This document shows positions 1 to 13,527 of a stretch of DNA of 64,000 nt, in pieces (within the stretch, counting starts at the first letter, position 1; each line of letters begins with the position of its first letter). Under the pieces are notes generated by a model that saw nothing but the letters and a program-made list of their open reading frames with translations, was not told the origin of the DNA and made no database searches. The DNA is taken from positions 14,854,245-14,918,244 of the forward strand of contig NC_059374.1 in assembly GCF_019703515.2 (NCBI RefSeq). Reading direction: 5' to 3'. The DNA is from Myxocyprinus asiaticus. Taxonomy: Eukaryota; Chordata; Actinopteri; Cypriniformes; Catostomidae. Position numbers and translations under genes: made by a program.

Positions 1-130
1 TGACAGAAATGTGGTGCTGCTCAACACGTGGTGCGTGCGAGAGCACACTTGCGTGTCAGAAAAGAAGAGGAGACGATGAGAAAAGTCATTGACATTTTCT
101 GCTCTCTGATTTTATTTTATCTATTCATCC

Positions 131-233
<103 letters not shown>

Positions 234-236
234 CTT

Positions 237-1241
237 GGCTGGGTTTCCCGAAGCACTAAGTAGGACATTAGTAGCACTTAAGTAGTACTTAATCTCTAAG
301 GCGCATTTCCCAAAAGCATTGTTATCTAAGTAGTTCGTAAAAACGTTTGTAAATGAATGCTCTTGAACCGCTCTTAAGTCCATTAAGTAACTTAAACCGC
401 TCTTAAGTCCATTAAGTGCAACTTTTCTGGTGTCTTTCACAGTTTATCAAAGACAAAGACATTTAATACATTTTATTATTTTGATCATTGGAAAGCCATT
501 GTAAATTTTTCAGAGGATAAAATGTTGAAAAAGTCACTATGAAATCAATAGGCAGTCTCCGCGGTCTGTGCATGCAATGTGATGGGTCTAAATTTACAAG
601 ACACTTAATACTGTACAACATTATATTAGCCTTCATTGATAGGCATAATTGAAATGGCAATAGAAAGACGATATGTTCTTATTAAACATATTATTTAAGA
701 AGACATGTGAGTAATGTGACCACGCAGTTTAAAACTTAAATAAATATACCTTAATAAATAATTAAAATATGGTTAACAGAGGTGATTAGAGCGAGAGTGT
801 GCAATGAGAGATTCCCTCTCTCTCTTCCTCCTCCTCTTCTTCCTTCCTCCAATGGCTGATTCAAATCGGCTCGCCAATAGACTTTGTACAAGGCAGTAAC
901 AAAATGCATGATGCATAATAATGCCTAATTTCTTTAATTAAATTCTGTAATAGTTAGGTAATTCATTTTGGCGCCTTGACAAGGTTACAAACAACTACAT
1001 GTTTGTCAGTATTTCCACCTTATTTTCATGTTGAGGAGACAAACTCCTGGACATACTGGCCAAAGTGATCAGCACCTTTGGACTGGATAGCTCCCGTAAC
1101 GTAGCACTTAAGTTCAACTTTATAACCAGCGATATTCGTGCTGGTTTGGGAAACAGGCGTTACTGTATTGTAAAATAACTAGCGACATTAGTTAAGATGA
1201 TCGTTAAAGCTTAAGTTGCAATGTTATCGGGAAACACAGCC
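237..1241 (+). mobile_element. TIR element with TTTCCCG ends (copy 1)
   Basis: Ends GGCTGGGTTTCCCG (237-250) and CGGGAAACACAGCC (1228-1241) are inverted with 13 of 14 matching. Contains blocks shared in opposite orientation with 3151-4262, such as GAGACAAACTCCTGGACATA. No transposase frame. Confidence 0.7.
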
Positions 1242-1417
1242 CTTGTCTATTAAGATGCTCTTATCTGTAGGATTACTCCAGAGCACTCGTAAATCTACGA
1301 GCATTTTCAAGTACTACTTACATTTTTATGGCTTTGGTAAACAGGAGGCAAAACTAAGATGAATCGTAAGATGTATTCTATGATCTAGGCTTACGATGTT
1401 TTTGGGAAACGAGGCCC
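1242..1417. mobile_element. short MITE with GGGAAAC end
   Basis: Abuts the previous element and ends CGATGTTTTTGGGAAACGAG at 1394-1413, a terminus seen in short fish MITEs. Left boundary is uncertain. Repeats of CTTACGAT / ATCGTAAG are visible. Confidence 0.4.
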
Positions 1418-3086
1418 AGAGCTGCGCAGTGCGCTCACATCTGCAATTAAAAACTTGCGATTAGAAATTTGAACCCATTCACATGTGAGCAATAAGCTTC
1501 GTTTCTATCTGGGAAGATCCACAAATGTAGCATATTAACAGCGTTTCAACAAAAAAACTTGTAAAATGCGTCTGATGTCTTCTTTGCTATCGCAAAATCT
1601 CGGACACGTCTTCTGGGTGGAGGTAATGTTCCCTCTGCGCTGTATTGAGAGGCAATCAAATAAATGGCTAAATATTCTGTTTGCCCAACAAGTCATGCAT
1701 GTGAGTCCTTTATCTAGATGTGAGACTTGACGAGAACAAGCTTAAAGATGTTGAACTTTGACACAGTAACAATGAATTCAACATGTTTCTTGTAGAAACA
1801 CTATGCCATGTGTTCCTCTAATAGACTATTCATAGTAGTTGACAAGTAATGTATAATTAATATAATAACATTATAATGGATATAATGTATAATGAATATT
1901 AATAAAAATATTTATTAAAATGGTTGTATTTATTCTTGTAGTGATACTACAAAGCAGGAAATAGGAAAATGCATATGCTTTGTTGTGTTGGAGTTTCAGA
2001 AATTACTAGAATTTATCTGAACATGAATATTAATAGTAATACAAGTATGTCATTATTATTTTAAAACGTGGTATGGATATAGAATTGATTATTTTGCACT
2101 ATTTCGTTTCTGTACTTGTAAAACACTAAACAATTAAGTCAAGAATGTTGGAAGGTGAATTTAATTTGGTCAATGCTAAGGGTTAGTTTCAGTCTCAGAT
2201 GGCATGAACTCTGCAAGAGATGTCAGAAAATCTATTCTGATTGGCTGGCAGCTCTTATGAGGTGCACAGGTTTTTATCACTTTATCAGATAACAAAGTGT
2301 TGTTTAGAAGTTACCAGGCTAGAACAATGAGCACCTCTGTGGAAGAACAATCTAAAACTACTTGACTTTTGATTATATTTGCCAAAGCTTGCAAATAAAT
2401 AAATTAAAAAGCAGTTAAGAGTACTGCTTTAAAACGATTGTTAAAGCGTTTATTTGAAAGAGTTACCACTTTATTGTATGCCTCATTAAATTATAAAAAT
2501 AAGTTAAAAAAATAAAAAATAAAATAAAAGAACCGGCCCTGAATCACTGATTGCTGTGTAGGTAGACATAGGCATAATGAAGTAGGGTGACCAGAGTTTA
2601 TTAAATTAATATGTAAGATGCAATTATTCCATTAATATGATTTGCTGGAACATATTTCTTTTTTTATTTAACACTGTACCATGGTGAAAATTATTTATTT
2701 ATTTATTTGCGTTTCCTGAACTACATCAATATCTGCGTATTAATGTCCGGTGCTGAAGTAAATAATTCCAAAAAACCAAGGACATCTACACAGTTGAGGA
2801 TTTTTAAAATCAGAAATGTAATTGACAGGAATAATTTTTTTTTTAATAAAGATTCAAATAAACTTATCTAGGCTAACAGTATATACATTTCTAGAAGATA
2901 CATATCTGCCTATCTTCATTTGTAAAAGTCAAAGCTCAGTTTTCAGCTTTTCTAATGTTAGATAAAAAAATAAAAATAAAAAAAAAACATGTTCCTGGGA
3001 TAGCCTCCAGTACCTTCGTTACCTTACATAAGATAAGTGTGAATAAATGAATGAGTAATTTTTACAAAATATAATATGAATGTGTG

Positions 3087-3097
<11 letters not shown>

Positions 3098-3150
<53 letters not shown>
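3098..3150. repeat. (GA)n microsatellite
   Basis: 53 nt of GA ending where the nested TIR element begins. Confidence 0.97.
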
Positions 3151-3152
<2 letters not shown>

Positions 3153-4262
3153 CTGGAACTTAAACTTTTATGATCATCTTAACGCCGCTTGTTATTTTAC
3201 ATAGAGAACACCTGTTTCCCAAAACAGTACTTAGATCACTCGTTATAAAGTAGAACTTAAATGCTTCGTTACGGGAGTTGTCTGGTCCAATGCTGAAACC
3301 TTGACCAATATGTCCAGGAGTTTGTCTTCTCAACATGACAATAATGCAGAAATACTGACAAGCTTGGAAATTATAAGTAAACTTGTCGAGATGCCAAAAG
3401 TTAATGACAATCACAGCATTTAATTAAATTAAATAATAATGACATAGGTAAAATGGGGTTTCAGACTGATGCTCACCTTTATAGAGATTAAAGATAGAAA
3501 TGCATGCATGTGAATGCATGCAATGTGAATCATAATAAGGGTCTCTAATGTTGCCAAAAGTTTGTTTCTATTGCTGGAAACTGAATGCACATGGAATTGT
3601 CATTTTTCTATTTTATAAAATGCATCACATATTTATTTCTTTTCCTAAAGTTTTTGAATCAATGAATTTAAAACCTGGTGTAGTACTTTTTGTCAGTTAG
3701 TGCAAATTGTCCCTTCATTTACCTGTGCATTTATCTTCTGGATTTTGGAAAATAATTATGTAACATTCTAAAATAATTTAATCACATTTATGACTAAATA
3801 GTAAGCCTAATATTTTGATATATTAACAATCCTACATCATTAATTTGTTTAGGCAAATAAATTCATTATAATGTAATGCGGGGCTAAATAGAAAAGACAT
3901 TTAGTGCTAAAATTTTTACATTTGTGGATGGCAGTTGTTGTTAAAGTTACAAAAAAATTCACTTCTTTTGTGCTTCAGTTTTTCCTTGGCACACCCAAAG
4001 CCTTGTTTCTGGCTATGGCTTTCCAATGATACAAATATATCAATGCAAGTTATTAAATATTCCTTATTTTTTTTTATTAACTGTGAAAATGAGAGAAAGA
4101 TACATTTAAGTTGCACTAATGACTTTAAAGCGGTTCAAAGCCTTCATTAATTTACAAAGTTTTTACTGTACTACTTTGATGCTTTTTGAGAAACGCTCCA
4201 TAGAGATTAAGTACTACTTTAGTGATACTAACATTCTACTTAGTGACTCGAGAAACCCAGCC
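3151..4262 (-). mobile_element. TIR element with TTTCCCG ends (copy 2, inverted, nested)
   Basis: Starts GGCTGG at 3151 with part of the terminus deleted and ends CTCGAGAAACCCAGCC at 4262. Shared in reverse with copy 1: the ATGTCCAGGAGTTTGTCTTC block and the GGCTTTCCAATGAT block. The left end sits exactly at the end of a GA microsatellite (3098-3150). Confidence 0.65.
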
Positions 4263-6049
4263 ATGGACAAATAAATGAAATGATACAAAAAAGTTTCCAA
4301 TTCGGGACTGGTCACCCTACTACATTATACGTAATGCCTACCTACACAGCAATCAGCTCTTCAAACATCTGAGTTATGTAATAACCTGGACAATGTATCG
4401 CAATCTTTTTATACATTTTTTTAAAAGCCAGTGCATTCCACATGCTGGTCTGCGCTTCACTACAACGTAAATGCATCCGCTCTGCCTGGTCCAGTGGAAC
4501 GCACTGTGCTCAGCTTCGCCACACCTTTTGATAGAGATTTTGATAGCTGACAGCTAAATAAAACAGGCTGTGTGTCTAAGAAATAGGCTAAGGAATTTTG
4601 CGTGCAATTGCAAGCGACATCAATAGGATATTTCTAAAACAGACAACTAATATATCTCTGGCACAAGTAGGTTGCAGAATCCATGCCTACACAGAAGAAA
4701 GTTGTCACGAAGCCCTGTCTATAGACCCTTCCCTTACTGGTATGGTTTGTGTGTCAGGCATTCCTTAGTCCGGTTACTTGATGAGAGAGAGATACAGTAA
4801 TATGTAGTTGCATTAAAAGTTGAGCAGCGGTGGATAATTATTCTGTTGAACAGCATTGAGGAACTGATGATGATGCAGGTTGACCAATCTGTGGAAAGGT
4901 GTGTTTCATGCCCACCCACATGTGCAAATCAAATATGTATCTATTTTCTACCCATGAACAATTTTGAAAAACAAACTATCAAAACGTGCACGGCTGTTAT
5001 CTCTACCTGTAGCTTTGGTCTTCAGCAGTCAACACCCGATCGCATTTCACCACCTACTGGTGAGAACTAATAGCACCAGGTTGAGATTGTGCACCGGTAC
5101 TCTGCTGCTTTTCCTGCAGTTCCTGGATGTGGAAGGTTGAATTTCCAACCGAATTTGAACCACTGAATTTGAGGAAGTTAATTTTGTTAAGCGAAATAGA
5201 ATGGGCTGAATTTTGCCTGTCGGAAAATCTAGATGGTATTTTCAAATGAACTGAATATTTTGGAAACGAACTCTGGAAGGTGAATATTTATTGTTTAATT
5301 TTTAATAATGAAATTAGTTGTGAAATTTTTCCAAATGAAATATTCAATGCTTAGAAATACAACCATGTTAAATTTCAGCCTGATAATTCACTGCATTTAT
5401 TTTTTCGATTAGAGCAATTCAACATACTTTTAAGCTTCAAAGACTTTAGTCATGAATTTAGCTCCATACAAAACTATTTCAGAAAAAAAGTTCCTGCTCT
5501 GTCCTCTATCTTTGAAATGTGCCACTCATGCACAAGACTCTGAAAAAACAGTAGAGCACACCATAATGGCCAAAGATGTTCTGAAAAATGTGTACGTAGG
5601 CCTACATTTATTCTGTTTGGCATTAGAATTTGAAGTAAATTAGAAGTGCACAATTATGCTCCCTACCTTTTGGAGCTTTTGCCTTTAGGAGCGTCCTATG
5701 GTGCCAAAAAATGCTGTCTAGGTAGGCAGCTCACTAGGTTTTGGAACAGAGCTTGTGTCTCGCACATACCCACTCTGAAACACAAAGGGTGGAAGAAATT
5801 ATCCGTGTGATTTGTAATTATAGAAATTAACTATATAACAAGGAGTGCGTAATTACAAGGGTTGTCTAATTGCTATTATTACTGAGGGGAAACAACTCAG
5901 AAACAATGAGATGTGTGTTTGTGTGGATAAACACCTGTGAGGAAGTGAATAGCTAGGAAACTATGATATAGGTCTGAATGTGTAGAGATAGACAATGCCA
6001 GTGTGTTGATGTTGTAGGCCATTATATAAGTGTGTGTTTGTGTGACCTT

Positions 6050-6277
6050 CTTTTTTCAAGCAACACAAAAGGAGATGTTAGACAGAATGTTAGCCTCAGT
6101 CACCATTCACTTTCATTAAAAAAATTTTACTATGAAAGTGAATAATGACTGAGGCTAGTCTAGCAACTCTTTTTATGTTCCAAAGAGGAAAAGAAGAAAT
6201 ATAGGTTTAGAACAACACAAGGGTGAACAAATGATGACAGAATTAAACATTTTGGTTGAAGTACAATATCCCTTTAA
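6050..6277. mobile_element. TTAAAGG-family palindromic MITE, degenerate
   Basis: Contains inverted copies of TTAGCCTCAGTCACCATTCA around an AAAATTTTA centre and ends CCCTTTAA. The left terminus has decayed. Confidence 0.55.
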
Positions 6278-6689
6278 TTTCTGTTTTAGAAGAGTTATTT
6301 AATTAGTTACATTAGACACCTCATGCTCTACATTTATCTGTAGTATAAAAGTCATGTCCATGAATACCAGCTCATACATAATTAAACTATTAATAAAAAC
6401 TATCAAGTGACACAGAAAAGGCACGGCGATCTTTACCCACTAATGAAATGATGTACTCTACAGACTCACTAAATTGTGGTATCTTTGTAGGTATCTTTGT
6501 GGTCTTGCGGTGCAGATCAGCATCAAGTGTAAGCTTATAGTCAAAGAAAAATAAAAAATTAATATTTTTGTAAAAGCAGTTACATAAATTATTCAGTAAA
6601 ACATGCTTTTTATTTGAGCTGAAAGTCTAAATCATCCTTTTTGAAATGGCACTGTTCTACACTACAAAATTTTAATCTAAAAACTTCAT

Positions 6690-7214
6690 GTGGTAACATC
6701 TAAATTGGTTTCCGCGTGAGGCACTTACAATGGAAGTGAATGGGGCCAATCCGTAAATGTTAAAATACTCACTTCTTTAAAAGTATAGCAACAAGACATA
6801 AACAATATGTGTGTTAACATAATTTTAGTGTGATAATATTGCTTACTAACCATTTTAGGTAAAGTTATATCCAATTTTACAACTTTGTTGCCATGAAGAT
6901 GTAATGTCAACAAACCCTTAAACCCTAAAACGACTGTAAAAATTATGATTTAAACAACTTTACAGCTCAAATAATACACATGTTTCAACAGAAGAATTAA
7001 TGTGTGCTTTTATAAATTTCACATTTCTGCCTTTAAACCCTCCAAAAATTGGCCTCATTCACTTCTATTGTAAGTGACTCACTGTAACCTCGATTTTTCC
7101 TTTTTTAAAGAAAACGAGGGACGAGTCTAAATAAATTTTTGTGGTAATCAACATTATGCCACAAATGCTGTCGATTGAGCTTAACTTGTATTGAACCCAA
7201 AATATTTCTTTAAA
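6690..7214. mobile_element. MITE of the ACTTACAATGGAAGTGAATG family
   Basis: Inverted copies of CACTTACAATGGAAGTGAAT (6722 onward) and ATTCACTTCTATTGTAAGTG (about 7056-7077) mark the two halves. The right end is TGTATTGAACCCAAAATATT then CTTTAA. Related copies at 48967-49240 and 56820-57000. Confidence 0.6.
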
Positions 7215-7528
7215 TAAGTATAATTCATGTAATTAAAATGCATTACATTATTTTGGCAGAAGAGTAAAGCTTTGATAAGACAATACAAAAAGTGGCTTCA
7301 GAATTCAATATATTATTTATTTCCATATTATTGAACACAAGCCTATCAATGGCCTACAGTCCACAGTGATCCATTTTGCAGTTGAATTCGTCAATCTGGA
7401 CGCTTTCGGTTGTACTTCAAGCTTGAGTTGCTCCATTGGTAGGAATATTCCTTATTATGGGCAGGGGACATGATTAATTGCATTACGTTTTTTAATACAT
7501 TATTTTTAATATAATTAATCACTCTGAA

Positions 7529-7755
7529 TTAACCCTTGTGCGTCAATAAAAAGTTACTCAGAGGTCCTTCGAGGACAAAAATGTTTGCATCAAAAAACTC
7601 CCATAAAAATATGATATATTAATATTATTTTCCACTTACACTGACTTAGATTTTTTAACCAAAATCAGTCCTGATCATAACTACCAAATATTCATACATT
7701 TTCAGGATTTCAACCCTTTAAATGCCAGTTTGTTTATATAATGCCACTGTTGTTT

Positions 7756-7808
<53 letters not shown>

Positions 7809-8316
7809 TTTCTCAAAACATACATATAAAACACACTCTGACATCCATACCAACACACCCACACAATTTTAGCTGCATCATTTATTCAATTGGCCTGCAG
7901 TGCTCTATAATACAGCAAACAGAAAATAGGAAAAAAGCATGTATTTGCTCCATAGGCTAAACATGAGAAAAATGGCACCATCTGGTGGAAAATATTAAAA
8001 TGTTTAATTTTGAAGCGAAGGCTCCGGAGTGAAATACAATTGAATTCATGATTTTATGCTTTAATGGCACTGGGATCAAATATTGCAGTTTCAATGGGTT
8101 TCAATGGGGACATTTTTGTCCTGAAGGTCCTGAGTGTAACTATTTGTGTACACAGTGTACTATAGATGTATTTTAGGAACTGAGGTTGAAATATCAAAAT
8201 TCCCCCAAATATACACACCTTTGGCAAAATGTATGCCGTTGGCGTTAACACAGCCAAAATAATTGAAAAAACTAAAATGAAAAAGAAAACAAATTCCTGA
8301 AGGTCGCACAAGGGTA
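7529..8316. mobile_element. TTAA-flanked non-autonomous element (copy 1)
   Basis: Begins TTAACCCTTGTGCG and ends CGCACAAGGGTAA, an inverted terminus starting CCC next to TTAA, as in piggyBac-type elements. It shares long text with 63270-63777, including AGTTACTCAGAGGTCCTTCG and the CAATTGGCCTGCAGTGCTC-like block. A CA microsatellite (7759-7807) sits inside. No transposase; family assignment is inference. Confidence 0.72.
7759..7807. repeat. (CA)n microsatellite
   Basis: 49 nt of CA inside the TTAA-flanked element copy 1. Confidence 0.97.
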
Positions 8317-9254
8317 AAGGGTTAGATAATTTAGAAATAGCTACTACTTTTTACAGTTTAGATGGATGAACTTTTGGTTATGCATTACCAGTGTAATTCC
8401 TGTGAGTTTTATGCCTAGTTTTGTCATGTCCTTTGAACGTATGTGAAAGTTACCAGGATTACAATGCATTTCATAAAAAAATTTAAATGACATTGGGAAT
8501 TAAATAACATTGAAGTCTTGCAGTTTATTCTGGCCAAGAACCCCCAACTTGGACAGGAAGAGATTGTCTGACTGAAATGTAAAGCATCCAACCACAGTTT
8601 GTTTTTATGCAACATTTAGAGGCAGGTTAATATAAAAACAATTATAACACAATAGACTGATTTCACTATGAAGTTGGAAGTTGGAGCCACTGTGTGTGTG
8701 GGGGGGTGGGGGGGGATATGCCTTTGGCTTTTGTCTGCTTCCCACGTTTCAAAACCAGGACTGAAAAATGAATAGACAGAGGAAAATCAATTGCATGACC
8801 TTCACACGGGGCGAGAGTAAAAGAGAGGGAGGAAGAGAGAGGGAACAAGGGATGGGGAGCAGGGGGAGCAGAGGAGTAATGGAGGGACGATGAGGGACAA
8901 GAAGAAGAGTAAAATGGCTGTGACATAAAAAAAGTGATACTTTATATCTCTTTATATGCTGTGTGCATGTATGTGTTGTGTGTGTGAGAGTGTGCAGTTG
9001 TGCAGGCTCTGCCAGCAGAATGACTGTCTTTATAGATAATGGGGTGATTAAACCTTTTATGTCAGACCGTCAGACCTATGGCCCTTAAAAGGATACATGC
9101 ACATATATTAGCCCTCAGTGTGTGCGGATCAAGTACAAAACAAGCTATTTTTGCACTGTTCGCTATTAGTGCTGCTTACTCACTATTGAGGCAAGCGTCA
9201 CTGTTACTATTGCTCATACTTTAGGTACAGGGGACAAATCAACAACCCTAATCA

Positions 9255-9512
9255 TTAAAGGAATAGTTTACCTAAAAATGAAAATTCTGTCTGTACACAC
9301 CCTCATGTTGTTCCAAACTCATATGACTTTATTTCTTCAGTGGAACACAAAAGTATATGATAAGCAGAATGTTAGAGACTGACAGCCTCGTTAAAGAAAG
9401 AAAAAAGATGCAAGCAAAATAAATGGTGACAGAGGTCATACATGCTTGGAACAACATGAGGGTGAGTAAATGATGACAGAATTTTTTATTTTTGTGTGAA
9501 CTATCCCTTTAA
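9255..9512. mobile_element. TTAAAGG-family palindromic MITE
   Basis: Left TTAAAGGAATAGTTTACC and right GTGTGAACTATCCCTTTAA are inverted, with subterminal CCTCATGTTGTTCCAA and its complement. 258 bp, no coding capacity. Confidence 0.8.
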
Positions 9513-9793
9513 ACTTCAGCACTGTTATTGCTACAAACTGTGACATTGATGATTCCTCAAATTGTGTGGCTTGTTGAGGAGAAGTGAGCTATTACTTTTC
9601 TAAGTGATCAGAATTACGTTTGTTGCCAAGCGGAAGATAAAGCTGATGAGAAAAAAAACCATAGACTTTGAACATTTTAACTTTGAAAATTTTGAAAATA
9701 ATAGGAAAGGCCAACTCTGTCAACATATTAGCCGAAATTTAGCATGGGTAAGCACCACTCACATCTTCTGTTGAAAAAGAAAAAATCAGGTTA

Positions 9794-10387
9794 TTAAAGG
9801 GATAGTTCACCAAAAAATTAAATTTTAAATAAAATGTTAAATTCTCTCAATGTTTACTCATTCATGCCATCCCAGATGTGTATGACTTTCTTTCTTCTGC
9901 TGAACACAAACAAATTTTTTAGGAGAATATTTCAGCTCTGTAGGTCCATACAATGCAAGTGAATGGTGACTAGACCTTTAAAGCTCCAAAAATCACATAA
10001 AGGCCACGTAAAAGTAATTCATACGACTCCAGTGGTTTAATCCATGTCTTCAGAAGCGATATGATAAGTGTGGGTGAGAAACAGATAAATATTTATGTTC
10101 TTTTGTACTATAAATCTCCACTTTCACTTTCACATTCTTTCCACATTGTGAAAGTGAAAGTGGAGATTTATGGTTTGAGTACTTTTATGCTGCCTTTATA
10201 TGTGTTTTGGAGCTTCAAAGATCTGGTCACCATTCACTTGCATTGGAAGGACCAACAGAGCTCAGATATATTTCTAAAAATCTTCGTTTGTGTTCTGCAG
10301 AAGAAATAAAGTCATACACAGCAGGGATGGCATGAGGGTGAGTAAATGATGAGATCATTTTCATTTTTGGGTGAACTACACCTTTAA
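9794..10387. mobile_element. TTAAAGG-family palindromic MITE, full-length type
   Basis: TTAAAGGGATAGTTCACC at the left and GGGTGAACTACACCTTTAA at the right. The centre is TCTCCACTTTCACTTTCAC paired with GTGAAAGTGAAAGTGGAGA, so almost the whole 594 bp can fold on itself. Confidence 0.85.
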
Positions 10388-10863
10388 GATTTTAAAAAGG
10401 ACAAAAAGTATCATAGAGGTAGTCCATGTGACTCCACTTGTCCATCATATTCTTTGTCATAAAGCTTTTGTAGGCATACGGTTTTGATGATAAACAACCG
10501 GGAAGTAATTTTTCTGTGAAATTTTGACTTCCCAGCAAATTATCAGTGAAAAAGCTTCTCATATTGCTTATGAAAGCACAATGGATATCAAGATTTTCAC
10601 TGAACAATTATGTATATTTCAGTTCGTTTCTTACCAAAACCTGTCGTATAGCTTAAGAAGACTTGGAATATGACGCACAAGTCACGTTGACCACTATTGG
10701 GTCCTTTTTTAAGCTTTAAAGTGAGGCACTATCAACTGCCATTGTATTGAAAAGAAGAACTGCGATAGTCATTAAATCATTTGTGTTTCACACAAGAAAG
10801 AAAGTCATATGGGTGTGGAACAAATTATAACAGAATTTTAATTTTTTGGAACAATTCCCTAAA
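10388..10863. mobile_element. second TTAAAGG-family MITE fragment abutting the first
   Basis: Starts inside the family's subterminal text and ends with ACAAGAAAGAAAGTCATA and a decayed AACAATTCCCTAAA terminus. Left terminus is missing. Confidence 0.5.
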
Positions 10864-13527
10864 TATAACTTTTAACTACAAATATTATCAGCATTGGGTA
10901 TTGTAGCATGAAATATTGGGGCTATTGTAACTGGTAGAGCAAGGCGCTAGCAATGCCAATGTCAAAGGTTAAAATCCCATGGAATACATGAATACCTTTA
11001 ATGTTCTTTGCCGCTTTAGATAAGAGAATCTGTGAAATGTTATTTTATTACAGTTTTGAATTTTGAGAAATTAAGAATTTCACACATTTGTTACTGTTTT
11101 ACTCTCTCTTTCAATCTTTCTTTCTTTCTTTGACACAGTCTTTTGCGTTCTCCTCTCATTCGTTTCTCTTACTCTCCCTCCTGCCAGCTTTCAGTGTCTG
11201 TCTCTCTCTCCTAATTTCAAGCATTTAAAGCACTGAGGGCTTTTAAGGGACGTTAATTGCACTCAAATTATGTTCGACCGTGCTAGGAGAGAGGTAACAG
11301 CTGAGAGAGGGAGGGAGAGACAGTAGAGTGAAAGGATAATTGCAGCGGAGAGGGACGTTGCGACTGAAGACGTGTTCTCCCTCTCTTTCCATCTGTCTGA
11401 GACTCATTCCTCTTGTCTCCATTCGCAAGGTGGGGTGAGGGGGAGCTTTGTCCATAACCCTGTAAACAAGTTGCTTGGTGATCAGCCTACGATTCCCATC
11501 AGCCAACTGGATTGAGCAAACTAATGCAGAATAAAAGGCCAACCTTGCAGTTCCCATAGCAACCTTCTAACATCTAAAATGTTGTTGGCTTGAAGGAGGG
11601 GGGAGAGGGGAACAAGAAGGAGAAAGACTGAGAGCAAATAAATGAAAGAGAACAGGAGTGAGGAAGAAAGTATTATTACTGTAGTTATTTTGTTCTTTAT
11701 TGTGGTGGAAGGTTGATGTCAAAAAGATCCTCATAGCTGAGCCATAAGTCAAGCAGTGTCTAATACAACCCAGAAGAAAATTCTCTCATAGATCAGGGGA
11801 ACTTTGGGTTCATTTAAAATATCAACTTTATATCTGATGTTTCGCCAAAAACAGTTGTTGACATAGTGTTGGACTCTCAGTGTTAACACAGTGTTAGGAT
11901 TAGGGTTAGGTCAGGGTTAGGTGTTCATGGCTACATGACCTAACCCTAATTTGATCTTGGAAGAATTTGATGACAAACGTTTATATTAAGATCTCTGACT
12001 TTTGATTGCAGATTTTGGTATATTGGCAAATGCCCAGAGGACAATGTTATTACTCAGAGGTTGCAGGAGAATGTGGATATCTTAGTTATGTTCCCTTTAA
12101 AATATCAACTTTGTCTCAGTTGTTCTCCTAAAATTCCTTTGGAGAAATAAAAACAAAAATAAGTGAGACATTTGCTAACATGCAGTAAGACCAACCTGCT
12201 CTCATAGAATTACATTACTTAAACCATATTTTTGCTAAATGATTTTTATGTGGCTTGTTGTACCGCATCAGTTTCCTGGTGAAATAAACATTAGAGGCGC
12301 TACAGCAACAATGACTTGTATTCACTTTTTACACAAATCACGAGTAAAACAGCAGATTATCAGTTCATAAACATACTTTTCATCCTGTTCCTTACACAAT
12401 GCTATCTTATGACATCAAAACTCTTTTACATATAGTGCATGACTTGTATGACGATAAATTTCAACGTTTGCATTACAGAACCAACTGTATCTACAAGCTT
12501 GTTTAAGCATCATTAAATTTGACAGAGCGTTGCACTTGCAATGCAAAAAACCGAGGTATGACTCCCGAAGTGCACATGAGTTGAAAGTGCCATAGAAAGA
12601 CAATAAAATTACGTGGTTGCTTCAGAAATTGTTTTTCATCTGACATTTGCTTTTTATAACACTATCGGTTAGGTTGAAGGTTTAGGGTAAGGAGGTCGGT
12701 TTGTTCATTTAAAACTCGATAGAGCACCTCATCTGTTTGGAAGAACATATATCTTTATTTTAGCACCACTCAGTGGACATTTCACCTCAGAACTGCTGTG
12801 ATACGTGTTATGAGCCATGTAATGACATTTTGCAAAAATTATGCCTCAGTGTAATTTTCATAAGATCAGGCTGATAATATTAAATATAATATTATAATAA
12901 AAAAAAAGACAGGAAAAAAGACTTACAACTCTTTTGTATATAAAGTGTAAATTAAATGTCAAACCGTTAAATACACACAGCTAAAGTTTGATTTGCTTTG
13001 TCTAATAGATCCTATTTACCCCAAGGCTGAGAAACAACATTGTCATTCTTAACCTCCGCCCTATTGGGCCCGGTTCGATTTTGCATTAGCCTTTACTGTT
13101 GTGGCTGACTTTGGGAAATGAGGGGCCTGCCATTGTCCATCCATCAGGGAGTATGGCTCCTGTCAGCTCTACCCTATAGCTGGACTGCATCACTCACAGC
13201 CTCTGTGGGAAGACCCTCTGTGTTTGTATGGGGGTGGGGGGTTAACCTATTCAATCCCCAACGTGCATGTGACCCCCAAAGACGAACAACCAGTGCTCTA
13301 TGTACCATCCCTCCTCACACACACACTCATACACACCACAAGTACTGAGTGGTGATCCCGTCCTCTGCGCCAATCCCCCTTTTCAGGCCTCTGAATGGGG
13401 CAGACTCATTGATATTCCTGTGAGGGGACCCCATTTTTATAGCGCCACTGCTTCCTGGAGTGTTTGGTTAGGGTGCAGGGACACATTTGTGCGTGATTGT
13501 GTGTTATGGTGTGTTTTCTTTCAAATG

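Larger units (their letters stand above)
2548..4354. mobile_element. TIR element hosting an inverted copy of the TTTCCCG element
   Basis: Left arm 2548-2594 and right arm 4308-4354 are inverted repeats of about 47 nt (both contain GATTGCTGTGTAGGTAG and AGTAGGGTGACCAG in one orientation). Inside lies 3151-4262, the inverted copy of 237-1241. AT-rich text and a GA microsatellite make up the rest. Confidence 0.6.

Noticed and set aside
11885..11930. Telomere-like GGGTTAGG repeats
   Set aside because: Only two or three short, irregular copies; not an interstitial telomere array.
13300..13345. Possible coding exon with His/Thr run
   Set aside because: Caused by a short CA tract; no homology recognised.
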